Positions 1-8,395 of a stretch of 64,000 bases of DNA are shown piece by piece. The translations under genes were made by a program, and so were the position numbers. This DNA comes from Marinomonas rhodophyticola (GTDB lineage Bacteria > Pseudomonadota > Gammaproteobacteria > Pseudomonadales > Marinomonadaceae): NCBI RefSeq assembly GCF_026113935.1, contig NZ_JAPEUL010000007.1:372001-436000 (forward strand), in the 5' to 3' direction. How positions within the stretch are numbered: the first letter of the stretch is position 1; each line of letters begins with the position of its first letter. The notes under the pieces are model-generated. The model did no database searches. It was not told the DNA's origin and was given only the letters and a program-made list of their open reading frames with translations.

Positions 1-789
1 GCGATAGAACGTAGTTGGGTATCTTTTGCTTTTTTAGATAGTTCTTTTTTTGGCACCAATGTGAGTTGGTCGACAATTTTGCTCTGGTGTGTATTGGTCG
101 TTAGTTTGTCAGCGATAGGTCTGGCTTGGTGGTTGAGTGGTGAGGTATTTCGGGCCAGTGGGTTAGTAAGTATCGTCAGTCTGCTGATTATTAGCCACTT
201 TGTTTCATCAAGTGTTCAGTTTGATGCTTTATTGTCTGCGCAGTTTCTGTTGTGGATTTGGTTTTTGCTGATGGAAAGCCACCGAATGGCGTATTTAGAC
301 GATATGACTAAGTTACCAGGTCGGCGTGCATTAAATGAGCAACTTGTTGGTTTGCCTAAGCAATACGCCATTGCGATGGTTGATGTGGATCATTTTAAGT
401 CATTTAATGACACTTATGGCCATGATATGGGTGATAAAGTGCTGAAAAGTGTGGCGTCTGTATTAAAGCAACATGCTAGCCCTGGTCGCGCATTTCGTTA
501 TGGTGGGGAAGAGTTTACGATTGTATTCCGAGGTCGACATCTTGGGAATGTTGAACATGTTTTAGAATTGGTGCGTAAGAATATTGAATCTACTCTTGTT
601 AAAGTGTTTGACCCTAAAAAGAAAAAAGATGTGGAGGTTAATGTAACCGCCAGTCTTGGAGTTGCTTTTGCGGGCCAAGGTGAGTCGCCGGATTCGGTGC
701 TAAAACGAGCCGATGACGCCTTGTATCAATCAAAAAAGAAAGGAAGAAACCGTGTTTCCAAGTCCTCTTTGCCGAGGAAAATACCGTAA
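1..789 (+). CDS. GGDEF diguanylate cyclase, 5' end outside window
   Basis: Probably makes cyclic di-GMP from two GTP at the inner membrane. The reading frame is already open at base 1, so the gene most likely starts upstream; the GTG at 61 is only the first in-window start. Counting from that GTG there are hydrophobic segments at about residues 5-28, 33-50 and 58-72, so several membrane helices precede the catalytic domain. The GGDEF domain begins with DDMTKLPGRRAL (about 80-91) and has an intact active-site GGEEF at 148-152. The allosteric inhibition site (RxxD just upstream of the active loop) is missing: the aligned residues are A and G. Activity is therefore likely, feedback inhibition by product unlikely. 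The sensory input is not visible here. Confidence 0.85.
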   Translation, partial: AIERSWVSFAFLDSSFFGTNVSWSTILLWCVLVVSLSAIGLAWWLSGEVFRASGLVSIVSLLIISHFVSSSVQFDALLSAQFLLWIWFLLMESHRMAYLDDMTKLPGRRALNEQLVGLPKQYAIAMVDVDHFKSFNDTYGHDMGDKVLKSVASVLKQHASPGRAFRYGGEEFTIVFRGRHLGNVEHVLELVRKNIESTLVKVFDPKKKKDVEVNVTASLGVAFAGQGESPDSVLKRADDALYQSKKKGRNRVSKSSLPRKIP

Positions 790-794
790 CCTAA

Positions 795-820
795 AATAAT
801 TGATCAATCGGTCAATTATT
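795..820. terminator. AT-rich hairpin after the GGDEF gene
   Basis: Nine-base arms AATAATTGA and TCAATTATT flank an 8-base loop six bases after the stop codon, followed by TTC. The position fits a weak, possibly bidirectional terminator. The core TTGATCAATCGGTCAA also resembles a RutR-type operator, but it lies about 400 bases from the tetR gene, so I favour the terminator reading. Confidence 0.45.
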
Positions 821-845
821 TTCATTCCACCTATTGCGCCCTAAT

Positions 846-885
846 GTCACTTGTTTAATAATGAATCTACTTATTCATAAGTGAC
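846..885. repeat. Nested inverted repeat built on GTCACTT
   Basis: GTCACTT (846-852) and AAGTGAC (879-885) enclose a second inverted pair, ATGAAT (861-866) and ATTCAT (873-878). A third copy, GTCACTTAAG, lies at 911-920. The repeat overlaps the -35 of the promoter proposed for the downstream small RNA, so it could be an operator. No regulator family is recognised for the motif. Confidence 0.4.
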
Positions 886-901
886 TGTATGTGGCTTTAA
901 T
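874..901 (+). promoter_or_regulatory. Candidate sigma-70 promoter for the small RNA
   Basis: TTCATA (874-879), a 16-base spacer and TTTAAT (896-901) match four and five of six consensus positions. Transcription would start near 908, just before the structured region that ends at the 1059-1082 terminator. This is a consensus match only. Confidence 0.35.
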
Positions 902-907
902 CTTCAT

Positions 908-1082
908 ACTGTCACTTAAGGTTGCTTTCATGAGTAATCTTAAAGAACATTGAGATGCGCATTTTTATTGTGCCTCGATTACAGTGCCAACGTGGTGTAG
1001 CAGTTAGCCCAGTGACGAATGCCTATAGTCATGACGGTCTCTGCTACGAGGGGAAATGGGGAGCTTCGGCTCCCTTTTTTTA
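908..1082 (+). ncRNA. Candidate structured small RNA, about 175 nt
   Basis: There is no convincing protein gene between 790 and 1210, yet the stretch contains a textbook terminator and two further strong helices. Helix 1 pairs GTAATC (934-939) with GATTAC (977-982); inside it GAG (952-954) pairs with CTC (974-976) and GCGCA (957-961) with TGTGC (969-973). Helix 2 pairs GTAGCAG (997-1003) with CTGCTAC (1041-1047) and contains a smaller GTGAC/GTCAT pairing. Helix 3 is the UUCG-capped terminator. The terminator is about 130 bases before the tetR start, far for a riboswitch platform, so a free-standing small RNA is more likely than a leader. I compared it by eye with 6S, 4.5S, Spot 42, TPP and guanidine RNAs and saw no match. 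An 87-codon ORF across it has no ribosome-binding site and no recognisable product. Confidence 0.5.
1059..1082 (+). terminator. Strong Rho-independent terminator with UUCG loop
   Basis: GGGAGC (1059-1064), TTCG loop and GCTCCC (1069-1074) form a perfect 6-bp stem followed by a run of T. It terminates plus-strand transcription in a region without a coding gene, the main reason for proposing an RNA gene here. Confidence 0.85.
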
Positions 1083-1210
1083 TGCTGATTTTTCTTATCG
1101 CTTCGTGTCAATTCTAAAGGATGTTATTCTTTCGCTGGTATCGCTCAGGATGATAAGTCGATATCTATTACTTTTCCCCTTTAGTAAAAAATACATTGTG
1201 AGGCCACACG

Positions 1211-1855
1211 TTGAGTGAAGAAAAACGACCAAAAGATCAGTTAAAAGCGCATATTCGCGCTCAAAACCAAGCACTTATTTTGGAAACGTCTGAGCGTGTT
1301 TTTGCGCGACAGGGGCTTGCGAAAACAACGACGCAAATGATCGCTGATGAAGCGGGACTCCCTAAAGCTAATGTTCATTATTACTATCGTTCTAAAAAAG
1401 ATTTATTAGAAGCTGTGTTGGAGCGCATTTTGCGCTTATGGTTGGATTCTGTCAGTGAATTTAATCTTGAAGAAGGTCCCAAACGCAATTTAACGCGTTA
1501 TATTAGCGAAAAAATAGATCAATCTCGTATCAACAAAAACGCCTCGAAAATTTTTGCTATGGCGCTGATTGGTGAAGAGCATTTTGTTTTAGATTATTTA
1601 CGAAATTTATTTGTTACTGAGTTGAAGCGAGAGAAAGCTACCATTCAAGCATGGGTGGATAAGGGGTTAATGGCGCCAGTATCGACGGAGCATCTTTTTA
1701 TCAGTATTTGGGCGATGACGCAGACTTATGCCGATTTTGATGCGCAAGTGAAAATAATGCTGCAGAAAGACGAGCTAGAAGAAAGCGACTTTGATGAAGC
1801 GAAACAGTTTATTACTCGGATGGTATTGGCTGGTTGTGGTGTGGTTGAGCATTAA
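1211..1855 (+). CDS. TetR-family regulator, RutR-like
   Basis: DNA-binding repressor of 214 residues. The N-terminal helix-turn-helix covers about residues 25-70 (VFARQGLAKTTTQMIADEAG, then NVHYYYRSKKDLL). The C-terminal ligand domain carries W-x-x-x-G-x-x-x-P-x-x-x-x-HLF then IWA-TQ-YADF-QV, the pattern seen in E. coli RutR (TetR_C_2 type). The likely start is TTG at 1211, seven bases after GAGG. The LysE/RhtB exporter begins 13 bases after the stop, so the pair is probably one operon, and the regulator may control export of an amino acid or a pyrimidine-related metabolite. The ligand is unknown. Confidence 0.8.
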   Translation: MSEEKRPKDQLKAHIRAQNQALILETSERVFARQGLAKTTTQMIADEAGLPKANVHYYYRSKKDLLEAVLERILRLWLDSVSEFNLEEGPKRNLTRYISEKIDQSRINKNASKIFAMALIGEEHFVLDYLRNLFVTELKREKATIQAWVDKGLMAPVSTEHLFISIWAMTQTYADFDAQVKIMLQKDELEESDFDEAKQFITRMVLAGCGVVEH

Positions 1856-1868
1856 TTGAGGGCAGGTT

Positions 1869-2489
1869 ATGACATTAGAAAGTGGGATTACGTTCTTTTT
1901 GGCCATCTTTATTTTTAGCATTACCCCAGGCCCTGGTGTGTTTGCTATTTTGGCTAGAAGCATGTCTAAAGGGGCGCGTGCCAGTATTTCCTTGAGCGCT
2001 GGAATGGTGTTGAGTGATATTGTCTATTTGGTGATGGCTTGCTTTGGTTTGGCAGCCATAGCGTCTGCTTGGGAAGATCTTTTTTTAGTGATTCGTTATG
2101 CCGGTGCGGCGTACCTGATGTATTTAGGTTGGAAAATGTGGGTATCGCCAGTGGCAACAGCCTCTTCAGAAAATGATGTGCATGCAGAAACAAATCAAGT
2201 CGCAAGTTTTATTCAGGGCTTTATGATTTCGGCATCTAATCCCAAAGTGATTTTATTTTATGTGGCTTTTTTACCGACCTTTATGGACCTGACTGTATTG
2301 AGCGGCTTTGATATTGTATTGGCTTCGGTGCTGGCTTCGGCTGGACTTATGCTGGGGTTGACCATTATTTCTGTGAGCGCTTCACAGGCGCGGCGCTTTA
2401 TGAAATCGGAGCGCTCAATGAAGGTATTAAACAGAACGGCGGGGGGGATCATGGCCAGTGCTGGTGCGTTTCTTGCGCTAAAAAACTAG
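1869..2489 (+). CDS. LysE/RhtB-family amino-acid exporter
   Basis: Inner-membrane exporter of 206 residues, the usual size for the family, with about six hydrophobic segments. The N-terminal signature ITPGPGVFAILARSMSKG (about residues 18-35) and the later ISASNPKVILFYVAFLPTF are typical of RhtB/LysE proteins, which export amino acids by proton exchange. It follows the TetR gene by 13 bases with GAGGGCAGGTT before the ATG. Substrate cannot be read from sequence; the coupling to a RutR-like repressor suggests inducible detoxification or overflow export. Confidence 0.85.
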   Translation: MTLESGITFFLAIFIFSITPGPGVFAILARSMSKGARASISLSAGMVLSDIVYLVMACFGLAAIASAWEDLFLVIRYAGAAYLMYLGWKMWVSPVATASSENDVHAETNQVASFIQGFMISASNPKVILFYVAFLPTFMDLTVLSGFDIVLASVLASAGLMLGLTIISVSASQARRFMKSERSMKVLNRTAGGIMASAGAFLALKN

Positions 2490-2510
2490 CCCTTTTTCTA
2501 TAGTCAAACA

Positions 2511-2545
2511 ACGGCTGTTGTTCAAAGCAATAGCCGTCGTTTAAA
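2511..2545 (+). terminator. Terminator-like hairpin after the LysE gene
   Basis: ACGGCTGTTG (2511-2520) pairs with CAATAGCCGT (2528-2537) through ten pairs including one G-U, followed by CGTTTAAAA. It probably ends the tetR-lysE transcript. Confidence 0.55.
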
Positions 2546-2550
2546 ACAGT

Positions 2551-2586
2551 ATAGGCCGCCTATTTTAGGTCAATAAGGCGGCCTAT
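2551..2586. terminator. Bidirectional terminator between lysE and upp
   Basis: ATAGGCCGCC (2551-2560) and GGCGGCCTAT (2577-2586) form a perfect 10-bp stem. TGTTTT follows on the plus strand and CTGTTTTAAA on the minus strand, so it can stop both converging transcripts. Confidence 0.75.
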
Positions 2587-2609
2587 TGTTTTATACGGGT
2601 TGCTAACGG

Positions 2610-3266
2610 TTAGCGAGTGCCGTAAATACGGTCGCCAGCATCGCCAACACCTGGACGAATATAAGCATGTTCGTCAAGGCCACGATCGATCGAGCCTATG
2701 TACATAGCAACATCAGGGTGTGCCGCTTTAAATGCTTGAATGCCTTCTGGTGCCGCAAACAAACAGATAAAACGAATGTCAGTGGCACCCATTTCCTTCA
2801 TTTTTTCGATCGCCATGATTGCAGAGTTGCCGGTTGCGAGCATAGGGTCGACCACAATAATGGTACGTTCGTTAACGGAATGTGGCATTTTTAGATAGTA
2901 TTCAACCGGTTGTTTTGTTTCTGGGTCACGATATAAGCCAACGTGCCCAACTCGAGCGGAAGGCGACAGTTTCAATACTCCCTCTGCTAATCCGTTTCCT
3001 GCTCTCATTATCGTCACGATACACAGCTTTTTGCCTTTTAAAACTGGGCACATGGCTTTTTCAAGAGGGGTTTCTATTTCGACATCAGTCGTTTCTAAAT
3101 CGCGTGTTGCTTCGTAGCCTATGAGTGTGCCGAGTTCTTCTACCAGCATTCGGAATTCACGTGTGCTGGTGTTTTTGTCGCGAAGACTAGTGAGTTTGTG
3201 CTTCACAAAAGGATGTTTGATCACAAATATATCGTTGTAAGCCTTAAGGAGTTCATCGCGGGTCAT
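2610..3266 (-). CDS. upp: Uracil phosphoribosyltransferase
   Basis: Converts uracil and PRPP to UMP in pyrimidine salvage. The 218-residue product is slightly longer than E. coli Upp (208). The PRPP loop [12 protein letters not shown] (about residues 138-149) and the uracil-binding end [16 protein letters not shown] are intact, as is [22 protein letters not shown] precedes the ATG. It is transcribed alone, ending at the bidirectional hairpin at 2551-2586, and is divergent from the Lon-like gene. Confidence 0.97.
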   Translation of the reverse strand: MTRDELLKAYNDIFVIKHPFVKHKLTSLRDKNTSTREFRMLVEELGTLIGYEATRDLETTDVEIETPLEKAMCPVLKGKKLCIVTIMRAGNGLAEGVLKLSPSARVGHVGLYRDPETKQPVEYYLKMPHSVNERTIIVVDPMLATGNSAIMAIEKMKEMGATDIRFICLFAAPEGIQAFKAAHPDVAMYIGSIDRGLDEHAYIRPGVGDAGDRIYGTR

Positions 3267-3361
3267 TAGCCTTTCCTTTTTTGATCACTTTGGAAGTGTG
3301 AGATTGATCGAGTTGTGTATAAGTCATGGGGGCTATAATAACACTAAGTTGGTATTGACCA

Positions 3362-3393
3362 AATAACTAATCCTGTCTACACGGTTAGTTATT
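3362..3393. repeat. Inverted repeat in the upp-lon intergenic region
   Basis: AATAACTAA (3362-3370) and TTAGTTATT (3385-3393) are perfect 9-base arms around a 14-base loop, about 140 bases before the lon-like start. It could be an operator or a leader hairpin. A divergent -10-like TATAAT sits near 3335; beyond this I see nothing in the gap. Confidence 0.35.
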
Positions 3394-3534
3394 CATGAAG
3401 TAAGTAAGGATTGGGAAAAGTAAGGGATGGTGTTGTTTTCAGAAATATTGTCATTACATATGAGATAACCCAGTAAGAAGTAGCGAATGTCTATTTTTGA
3501 AGTTTGAACCTTTAGATTCATTGAGAAATATATT

Positions 3535-5974
3535 ATGAACGATGACGAACAATATTCAGATGCGCAAGAAGGAAATGAGGTTATATCAGAAGAGGAGAGT
3601 GTGGTGATCAGTGATCCACGAGGTCTTGCACTTCCTGATGATGTGTTGCCTGAGACGCTTTTTATTTTACCTATTTCAAGTCGTCCTTTTTTTCCGGCGC
3701 AGGTTCAGCCTGTTATGGTTGACGCAGAGCAGTGGGAAAACACACTAGAGCGTATTGCGGAGCATCCTCAGGCTGCTGTGGGTTTGGTCTATGCGGACAA
3801 AAAAGCCAAAAAAGCGCCTTCTGTTGACGAGTTTCGTGCAATTGGTTGCGTCGCTAGAGTGCACCGAGCAGAAAAGCAAAATGATAAGTTAACGTTTTTG
3901 GCACAAGGCGTGAAGCGTTTTGAGGTGATTGAATGGCTGAGTGAAGAAGCGCCTTATCTTGCACGTGTGCGTTATATCAATGATGTGAAGTCAAACGATG
4001 ACGAGTCGAAGGCTTATTCTATTGCCATACTGGATGCGATAAAGCAGCTGATTCGTTTGAATCCATTATTTAGTGAAGATCTACGACAATATTTGGGGCG
4101 ATTCTCGTTTAATGAATCGGGATTGCTAGCGGATTTTGCCGCATCGATTACCTCTGCAGAAGCGGAAGATTTGTATGACGTATTAGCGACCATTTCCATT
4201 CCTGCTCGTATGCATTTGTCCCTTACATTGCTAAGGAAAGAGTTAGAAATTGCTCGCCTTCAGAACGAAATAAGCGCTGAAGTGAACGATAAGATTAGTA
4301 AACATCAGCGAGACTTTTTTCTAAAAGAGCAGCTGAAAGTCATTCAGAAAGAGTTAGGCATTTCGAAAGATGATCGCACCTCAGATGTGGAAACATTTCA
4401 GGCTCGGTTGGAAGGAAAAACCTTATCGAAAGCCGTGAATGATAAGATTCAAGAAGAACTACATAAGCTCAGCATTCTTGAGACCGGTTCGCCTGAATAC
4501 GGTGTAACGCGCAATTATTTAGATTGGGCGACGTCATTACCTTGGGGAGTGCATTCAAAAGATAACCTAGATATTGCCTTAGCCCGTGATGTACTAGAGT
4601 CTCATCATGCGGGTCTGGGAGATATAAAGGATCGCATTGTAGAGTTCTTAGCTCTTGGTGCGCATCGCGGTGAAATGGGCGGCTCTATTTTGTTGTTAGT
4701 GGATCCTCCAGGGGTTGGTAAAACGTCAATTGGTAAATCGATCGCTGAGTCGTTGAATCGTAAGTTTTATCGTTTTAGTCTTGGTGGCATGAGAGACGAA
4801 GCGGAGATAAAAGGCCATCGACGCACCTATATTGGCGCATTGCCAGGCAAGTTTGTACAAGCCTTGAAGGATGTGGAGGTTGAAAACCCTGTCATCATGT
4901 TGGATGAGATCGACAAGATTGGCTCTTCTTTTCAAGGCGATCCGGCTTCATCTTTATTAGAAGCGTTGGACCCTGAGCAAAATAGTGAGTTCTTAGATCA
5001 TTATTTAGATATGCGTATCGATTTGTCGAAAGCCTTGTTTATATGTACCGCTAACCAGCTTGACACCATTCCACCTCCTTTATTGGATCGAATGGATGTT
5101 ATTCGCCTGTCTGGTTATATAGGCGATGAAAAACTGGCGATTGCCAAGCAGCATTTATGGCCAAAATTGCTAAAGAAAAACAAGCTGCTTAAAAAACAGT
5201 TAAACATTACCGATGCGGCCTTGCGTCATATTATCGAGCATTATGCCCGTGAAGCAGGGGTTCGAGGCTTAGATAAATTGCTGCAAAAGGTATTGCGTAA
5301 ATGCGTGGTCGAGCTGATGACGGGCGAAAAAGAGCGCATTAATATCGGCGTGAAAGATGTCGAAACGCTGTTGGGAATGCCATATTTTAGACCTGAGAAA
5401 ACCTTGCAAGGGGTAGGTGTGGTGACAGGTTTAGCCTGGACTTCCATGGGGGGAGCGACCTTACCGATTGAAGCCAACAAGGTACATGAATTAACGCGAG
5501 GCTTGAAACTCACAGGCAAGCTGGGTGATGTGATGAAGGAATCAGCCGAAATTGCTTATTCGTACGTATTTTCTCATACGAAGAGTTATCAAAAAGCCCC
5601 TGAGTTTTTTGATAAGAGCCTTGTGCATTTGCATGTGCCTGAAGGGGCAACGCCAAAAGACGGCCCAAGTGCGGGTATTTCGATGGCGACAGCTTTGCTA
5701 TCTTTGGCCAAAGGCGAACCCGTGCGTCGAGGATTGGCGATGACGGGCGAGTTGACGTTAACAGGTCAAGTGCTCGCTGTTGGCGGTATCCGTGAAAAAA
5801 TCATTGCCGCTAAGCGCAGCAAAATTAGTGAAGTGATTTTGCCTGAGCCTCAATCGTCGTGATTTTGAGGAGCTACCTGAATCCGTTAAAGATGGCATGA
5901 CGGTGCATTTTGCTGAGCGTTTTGCTGATGTTGAAAAGATCGTTTTTAATCGCTCAAATAATCATCTTCATTAA
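3535..5974 (+). CDS. Lon-type ATP-dependent protease (second Lon paralogue), frameshifted near the 3' end
   Basis: Cytosolic AAA+ serine protease of about 812 residues. In order: LON substrate domain (about 40-235), coiled linker, AAA+ module with Walker A at 390-397 and Walker B PVIMLDEIDKIG, then the peptidase domain with catalytic Ser in PKDGPSAG and Lys in REKIIAAKR. The frame breaks near 5848-5851: removing one base restores a normal C-terminus beginning RRDFEELPESVKDG and ending at 5972-5974. The first Walker A residue is Asp (GAT at 4702-4704) where Lon normally has Gly. An acidic N-terminal extension and the lack of a clpX neighbour suggest the second Lon seen in Pseudomonas (AsrA type); that is inference. 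The SD is weak. Confidence 0.9.
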
Positions 5975-6027
5975 GTTATTCACAAAGTAAGCATTTTCTC
6001 AAAACCTCATACATGAGAAAATATGGA

Positions 6028-6059
6028 ACCGGACGAGCGGGTGCTTGTCCGGTTTTTTA
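6028..6059 (+). terminator. Rho-independent terminator after the Lon-like gene
   Basis: ACCGGAC (6028-6034) pairs with GTCCGGT (6047-6053) and a long T run follows. Confidence 0.85.
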
Positions 6060-6130
6060 TTATTTGTCGTATCGTTTGGCGTTGCTTTGGTGATGCTGCA
6101 TAGTAGATACGCCATTTTTAGGGGAAACGA

Positions 6131-7510
6131 ATGCCTGGTTCGGCAAAGCTTACGCAAGGTTCAACATTTAAGCATGTAGTTAGCATGTCTGTTACTGGTG
6201 CGTTAGGCTTGATGTGTATGTTTTTGGTAGACCTTGTCGATATGCTGTTCCTTTCTATGTTGGGGGAGAAAGAAGCGGTAGCGGCGGTGGGTTTTGCCAG
6301 TACTATCATGTTTTTTACCATTTCCTTGAGTATTGCTGTGTCGATTTCGGCGACTGCATTAGTATCTAAAGCCATTGGTGAAGGAAATATCGAATTAGCT
6401 AAGCGTCGAGCCGTTAATGTATTGGCGTTTGGTATTCTATTTTCGTCAGGTGTTGTCTGGTTTTTATGGCCAAATATTCCTCATATTTTGTTGTACATTG
6501 GTGCAACGGGCCGAACTCTTGATTTAGCGACAGACTATTTGCAAATTCTAGTGATCGGTATGCCTGCTGTTATGATTGGCATGATAGGTTCTGGAATCAT
6601 GCGTGCCTTAGGGGATGCACGTCGTGCGATGTACGCTACTCTTGTGGGTGGATTGGTTAATGCCGTGTTAGACCCTATCTTTATTTTTGCTTTTGGACTA
6701 GGGGTGCAAGGTGCCGCTATTGCCTCGTTGATTGCGCGCTTTTCTATGGTGGCGGTGTCTTATTATGGCGTGGTATATATCCATAAAATGTTGGGTGAGT
6801 TCGATCTAATAGATTTTTTCAAGGACGTTAAGTCCATTTCTGTGATTGCCGTTCCTGCGATGTTAACCAATATGTCGTCTCCGTTAGCAAACGCGATTGT
6901 CATGGAGCATACTTCGTCATTTGGCGATGATGCGGTAGCTGCTGTGGCAGTGATAGGGCGTATTATTCCCGTTGTTTTTGGTGGGGTGTTTGCTTTATCC
7001 GGGGCGGTAGGGCCGATATTAGGACAAAATTACGGTGCTGGCCGTTTTGATCGAATGCACAGTACGATTAGTAGCGCTGTTGTTTATGCTTTTGGTTATT
7101 GTTTGTTGCTGTGTGTTGTGTTGTATCAGATGCAGGATTGGCTGGTAGCTACTTTCAATGCCACACAAGGCAGTGCTGATATTATTCGTTTTTTTGCGAC
7201 TTTTGTTTCTTTTAGTTTTTTCTTTCAAAGTTTGTTATTTATTGCGATTGCTGTTTTTAATAATCTGGGTAAGCCCTTAAATAGCACGTTGCTGAACTTC
7301 GGTCGCGCGACGCTTGGAACTTGGCCGCTCATTACGGTGTTTTCTCTTTTTATGGGAGCAGAAGGGATATTGTTTGGGCAAGCTATTGGTTCGGTGATTT
7401 TTGGCTGTTTGGGTTTCTATATGGCAAGAAATTACATCACTGAGCTGGAAGAGAAGGAAGCTAAAGAAATCCTACCAAGTAATCATCTTAGCTTCGATGA
7501 GATTATTTGA
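6131..7510 (+). CDS. MATE-family multidrug/sodium antiporter
   Basis: Inner-membrane efflux transporter of 459 residues, the normal length, with roughly twelve hydrophobic segments in two related halves. MatE features include GMPAVMIGMIGSGIMRALGDARRAM in the first half and GGVFALSGAVGPILGQNYGAGRFDRM in the second. GGGGAAACGA precedes the ATG. It stands alone between the Lon terminator and the convergent tlyA gene, with only four bases before the tlyA stop. Substrates cannot be predicted. Confidence 0.9.
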   Translation: MPGSAKLTQGSTFKHVVSMSVTGALGLMCMFLVDLVDMLFLSMLGEKEAVAAVGFASTIMFFTISLSIAVSISATALVSKAIGEGNIELAKRRAVNVLAFGILFSSGVVWFLWPNIPHILLYIGATGRTLDLATDYLQILVIGMPAVMIGMIGSGIMRALGDARRAMYATLVGGLVNAVLDPIFIFAFGLGVQGAAIASLIARFSMVAVSYYGVVYIHKMLGEFDLIDFFKDVKSISVIAVPAMLTNMSSPLANAIVMEHTSSFGDDAVAAVAVIGRIIPVVFGGVFALSGAVGPILGQNYGAGRFDRMHSTISSAVVYAFGYCLLLCVVLYQMQDWLVATFNATQGSADIIRFFATFVSFSFFFQSLLFIAIAVFNNLGKPLNSTLLNFGRATLGTWPLITVFSLFMGAEGILFGQAIGSVIFGCLGFYMARNYITELEEKEAKEILPSNHLSFDEII

Positions 7511-7514
7511 CCCG

Positions 7515-8273
7515 TTATACTTTTATCGCCCAGAGTAAAAATTCTTGGTTGCCATCCCCGCCTTTTATTGGGCTTTCAATATAGCATTTTACTTCAAAAC
7601 CGAGCGATTTAATAAAGGCTTTCATGTCGTGTTCAAGCTGATCGACACGGGGTTTGTTTTTGACGATTCCACCTTTGCCAATAAATTCTTTTCCTACCTC
7701 AAATTGTGGCTTTACTAGAGTAATAATATGGCCATTTTTAGTCAGTAAATCTGGCAGTCTAGGCAAAATCTTAGTTTGTGAGATAAAAGAGACGTCCATG
7801 ACAACAAGATTAAAACCATGTTGAGGAAAGTGTCCCTGTAAATCTGCTACTGATAAGTCACGTGCGTTGATGCCTTCTAAGCAGACAATCTGTTGATGGT
7901 TGCGTAGTCTAGGGTCTAATTGGTCGTGACCCACTTCAACTCCGACCACTTTTGCCGCGCCGTGTTGAATAGCACAGTCACTAAAGCCTCCGGTAGATTG
8001 GCCGATATCTAGGACATGAAAGCCTTCGATGTTTAATTGAGTGTGCAGTAAAGCGCCTTCAAGCTTTAATGCCCCGCGAGAAACATACTTATCGGCTTCA
8101 TCCTCAGTAAGGCTAAGTTCGATATCCGAGGAGAGTTTTAAGCTAGGTTTGGTGACTTTTATCCACTGTGTGTTTTGTTTGTATGATACTCGTCCTTCAC
8201 TGATAAAGGTTTGTGCCTGTGAGCGCGATTTGGCTAGGCCTTGCTCCGTGAGAATTAGGTCGATACGTAACAT
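7515..8273 (-). CDS. tlyA: TlyA-family rRNA methyltransferase (hemolysin A family)
   Basis: Predicted 2'-O-ribose methyltransferase of rRNA, 252 residues. The N-terminus is an S4 RNA-binding domain (RIDLILTEQGLAKSRSQAQTFI, about 3-24, through YVSRGALKLEGAL). The FtsJ-like domain follows with the SAM motif VLDIGQSTGGFSDCAI and VVMDVSFIS, then LVKPQFEVG. I chose the ATG at 8273 because family members begin MxRxDLxL; a longer frame adds 14 hydrophobic residues that do not belong. It is divergent from the sulfurtransferase gene. Confidence 0.9.
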   Translation of the reverse strand: MLRIDLILTEQGLAKSRSQAQTFISEGRVSYKQNTQWIKVTKPSLKLSSDIELSLTEDEADKYVSRGALKLEGALLHTQLNIEGFHVLDIGQSTGGFSDCAIQHGAAKVVGVEVGHDQLDPRLRNHQQIVCLEGINARDLSVADLQGHFPQHGFNLVVMDVSFISQTKILPRLPDLLTKNGHIITLVKPQFEVGKEFIGKGGIVKNKPRVDQLEHDMKAFIKSLGFEVKCYIESPIKGGDGNQEFLLWAIKV

Positions 8274-8395
8274 AGAAACACTCAATAGTAAGATAACGGT
8301 CGTAAATATTAGCAAAAATTACAGAATCAAAGTAGATTTAAACCAATAGAAAAGGTCTGTTTTATGACCGTGGATGACTGTCTGAGGAAAAGCCT

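Noticed and set aside
800-815. TTGATCAATCGGTCAA as a RutR-type operator for the TetR gene
   Set aside because: It sits directly after the GGDEF stop, about 400 bases from tetR and before an independent terminator; a weak terminator is simpler.
955-1218. 87-codon open frame in the tetR upstream region
   Set aside because: No ribosome-binding site, no recognisable domain, and it runs through a strong terminator and other RNA helices.
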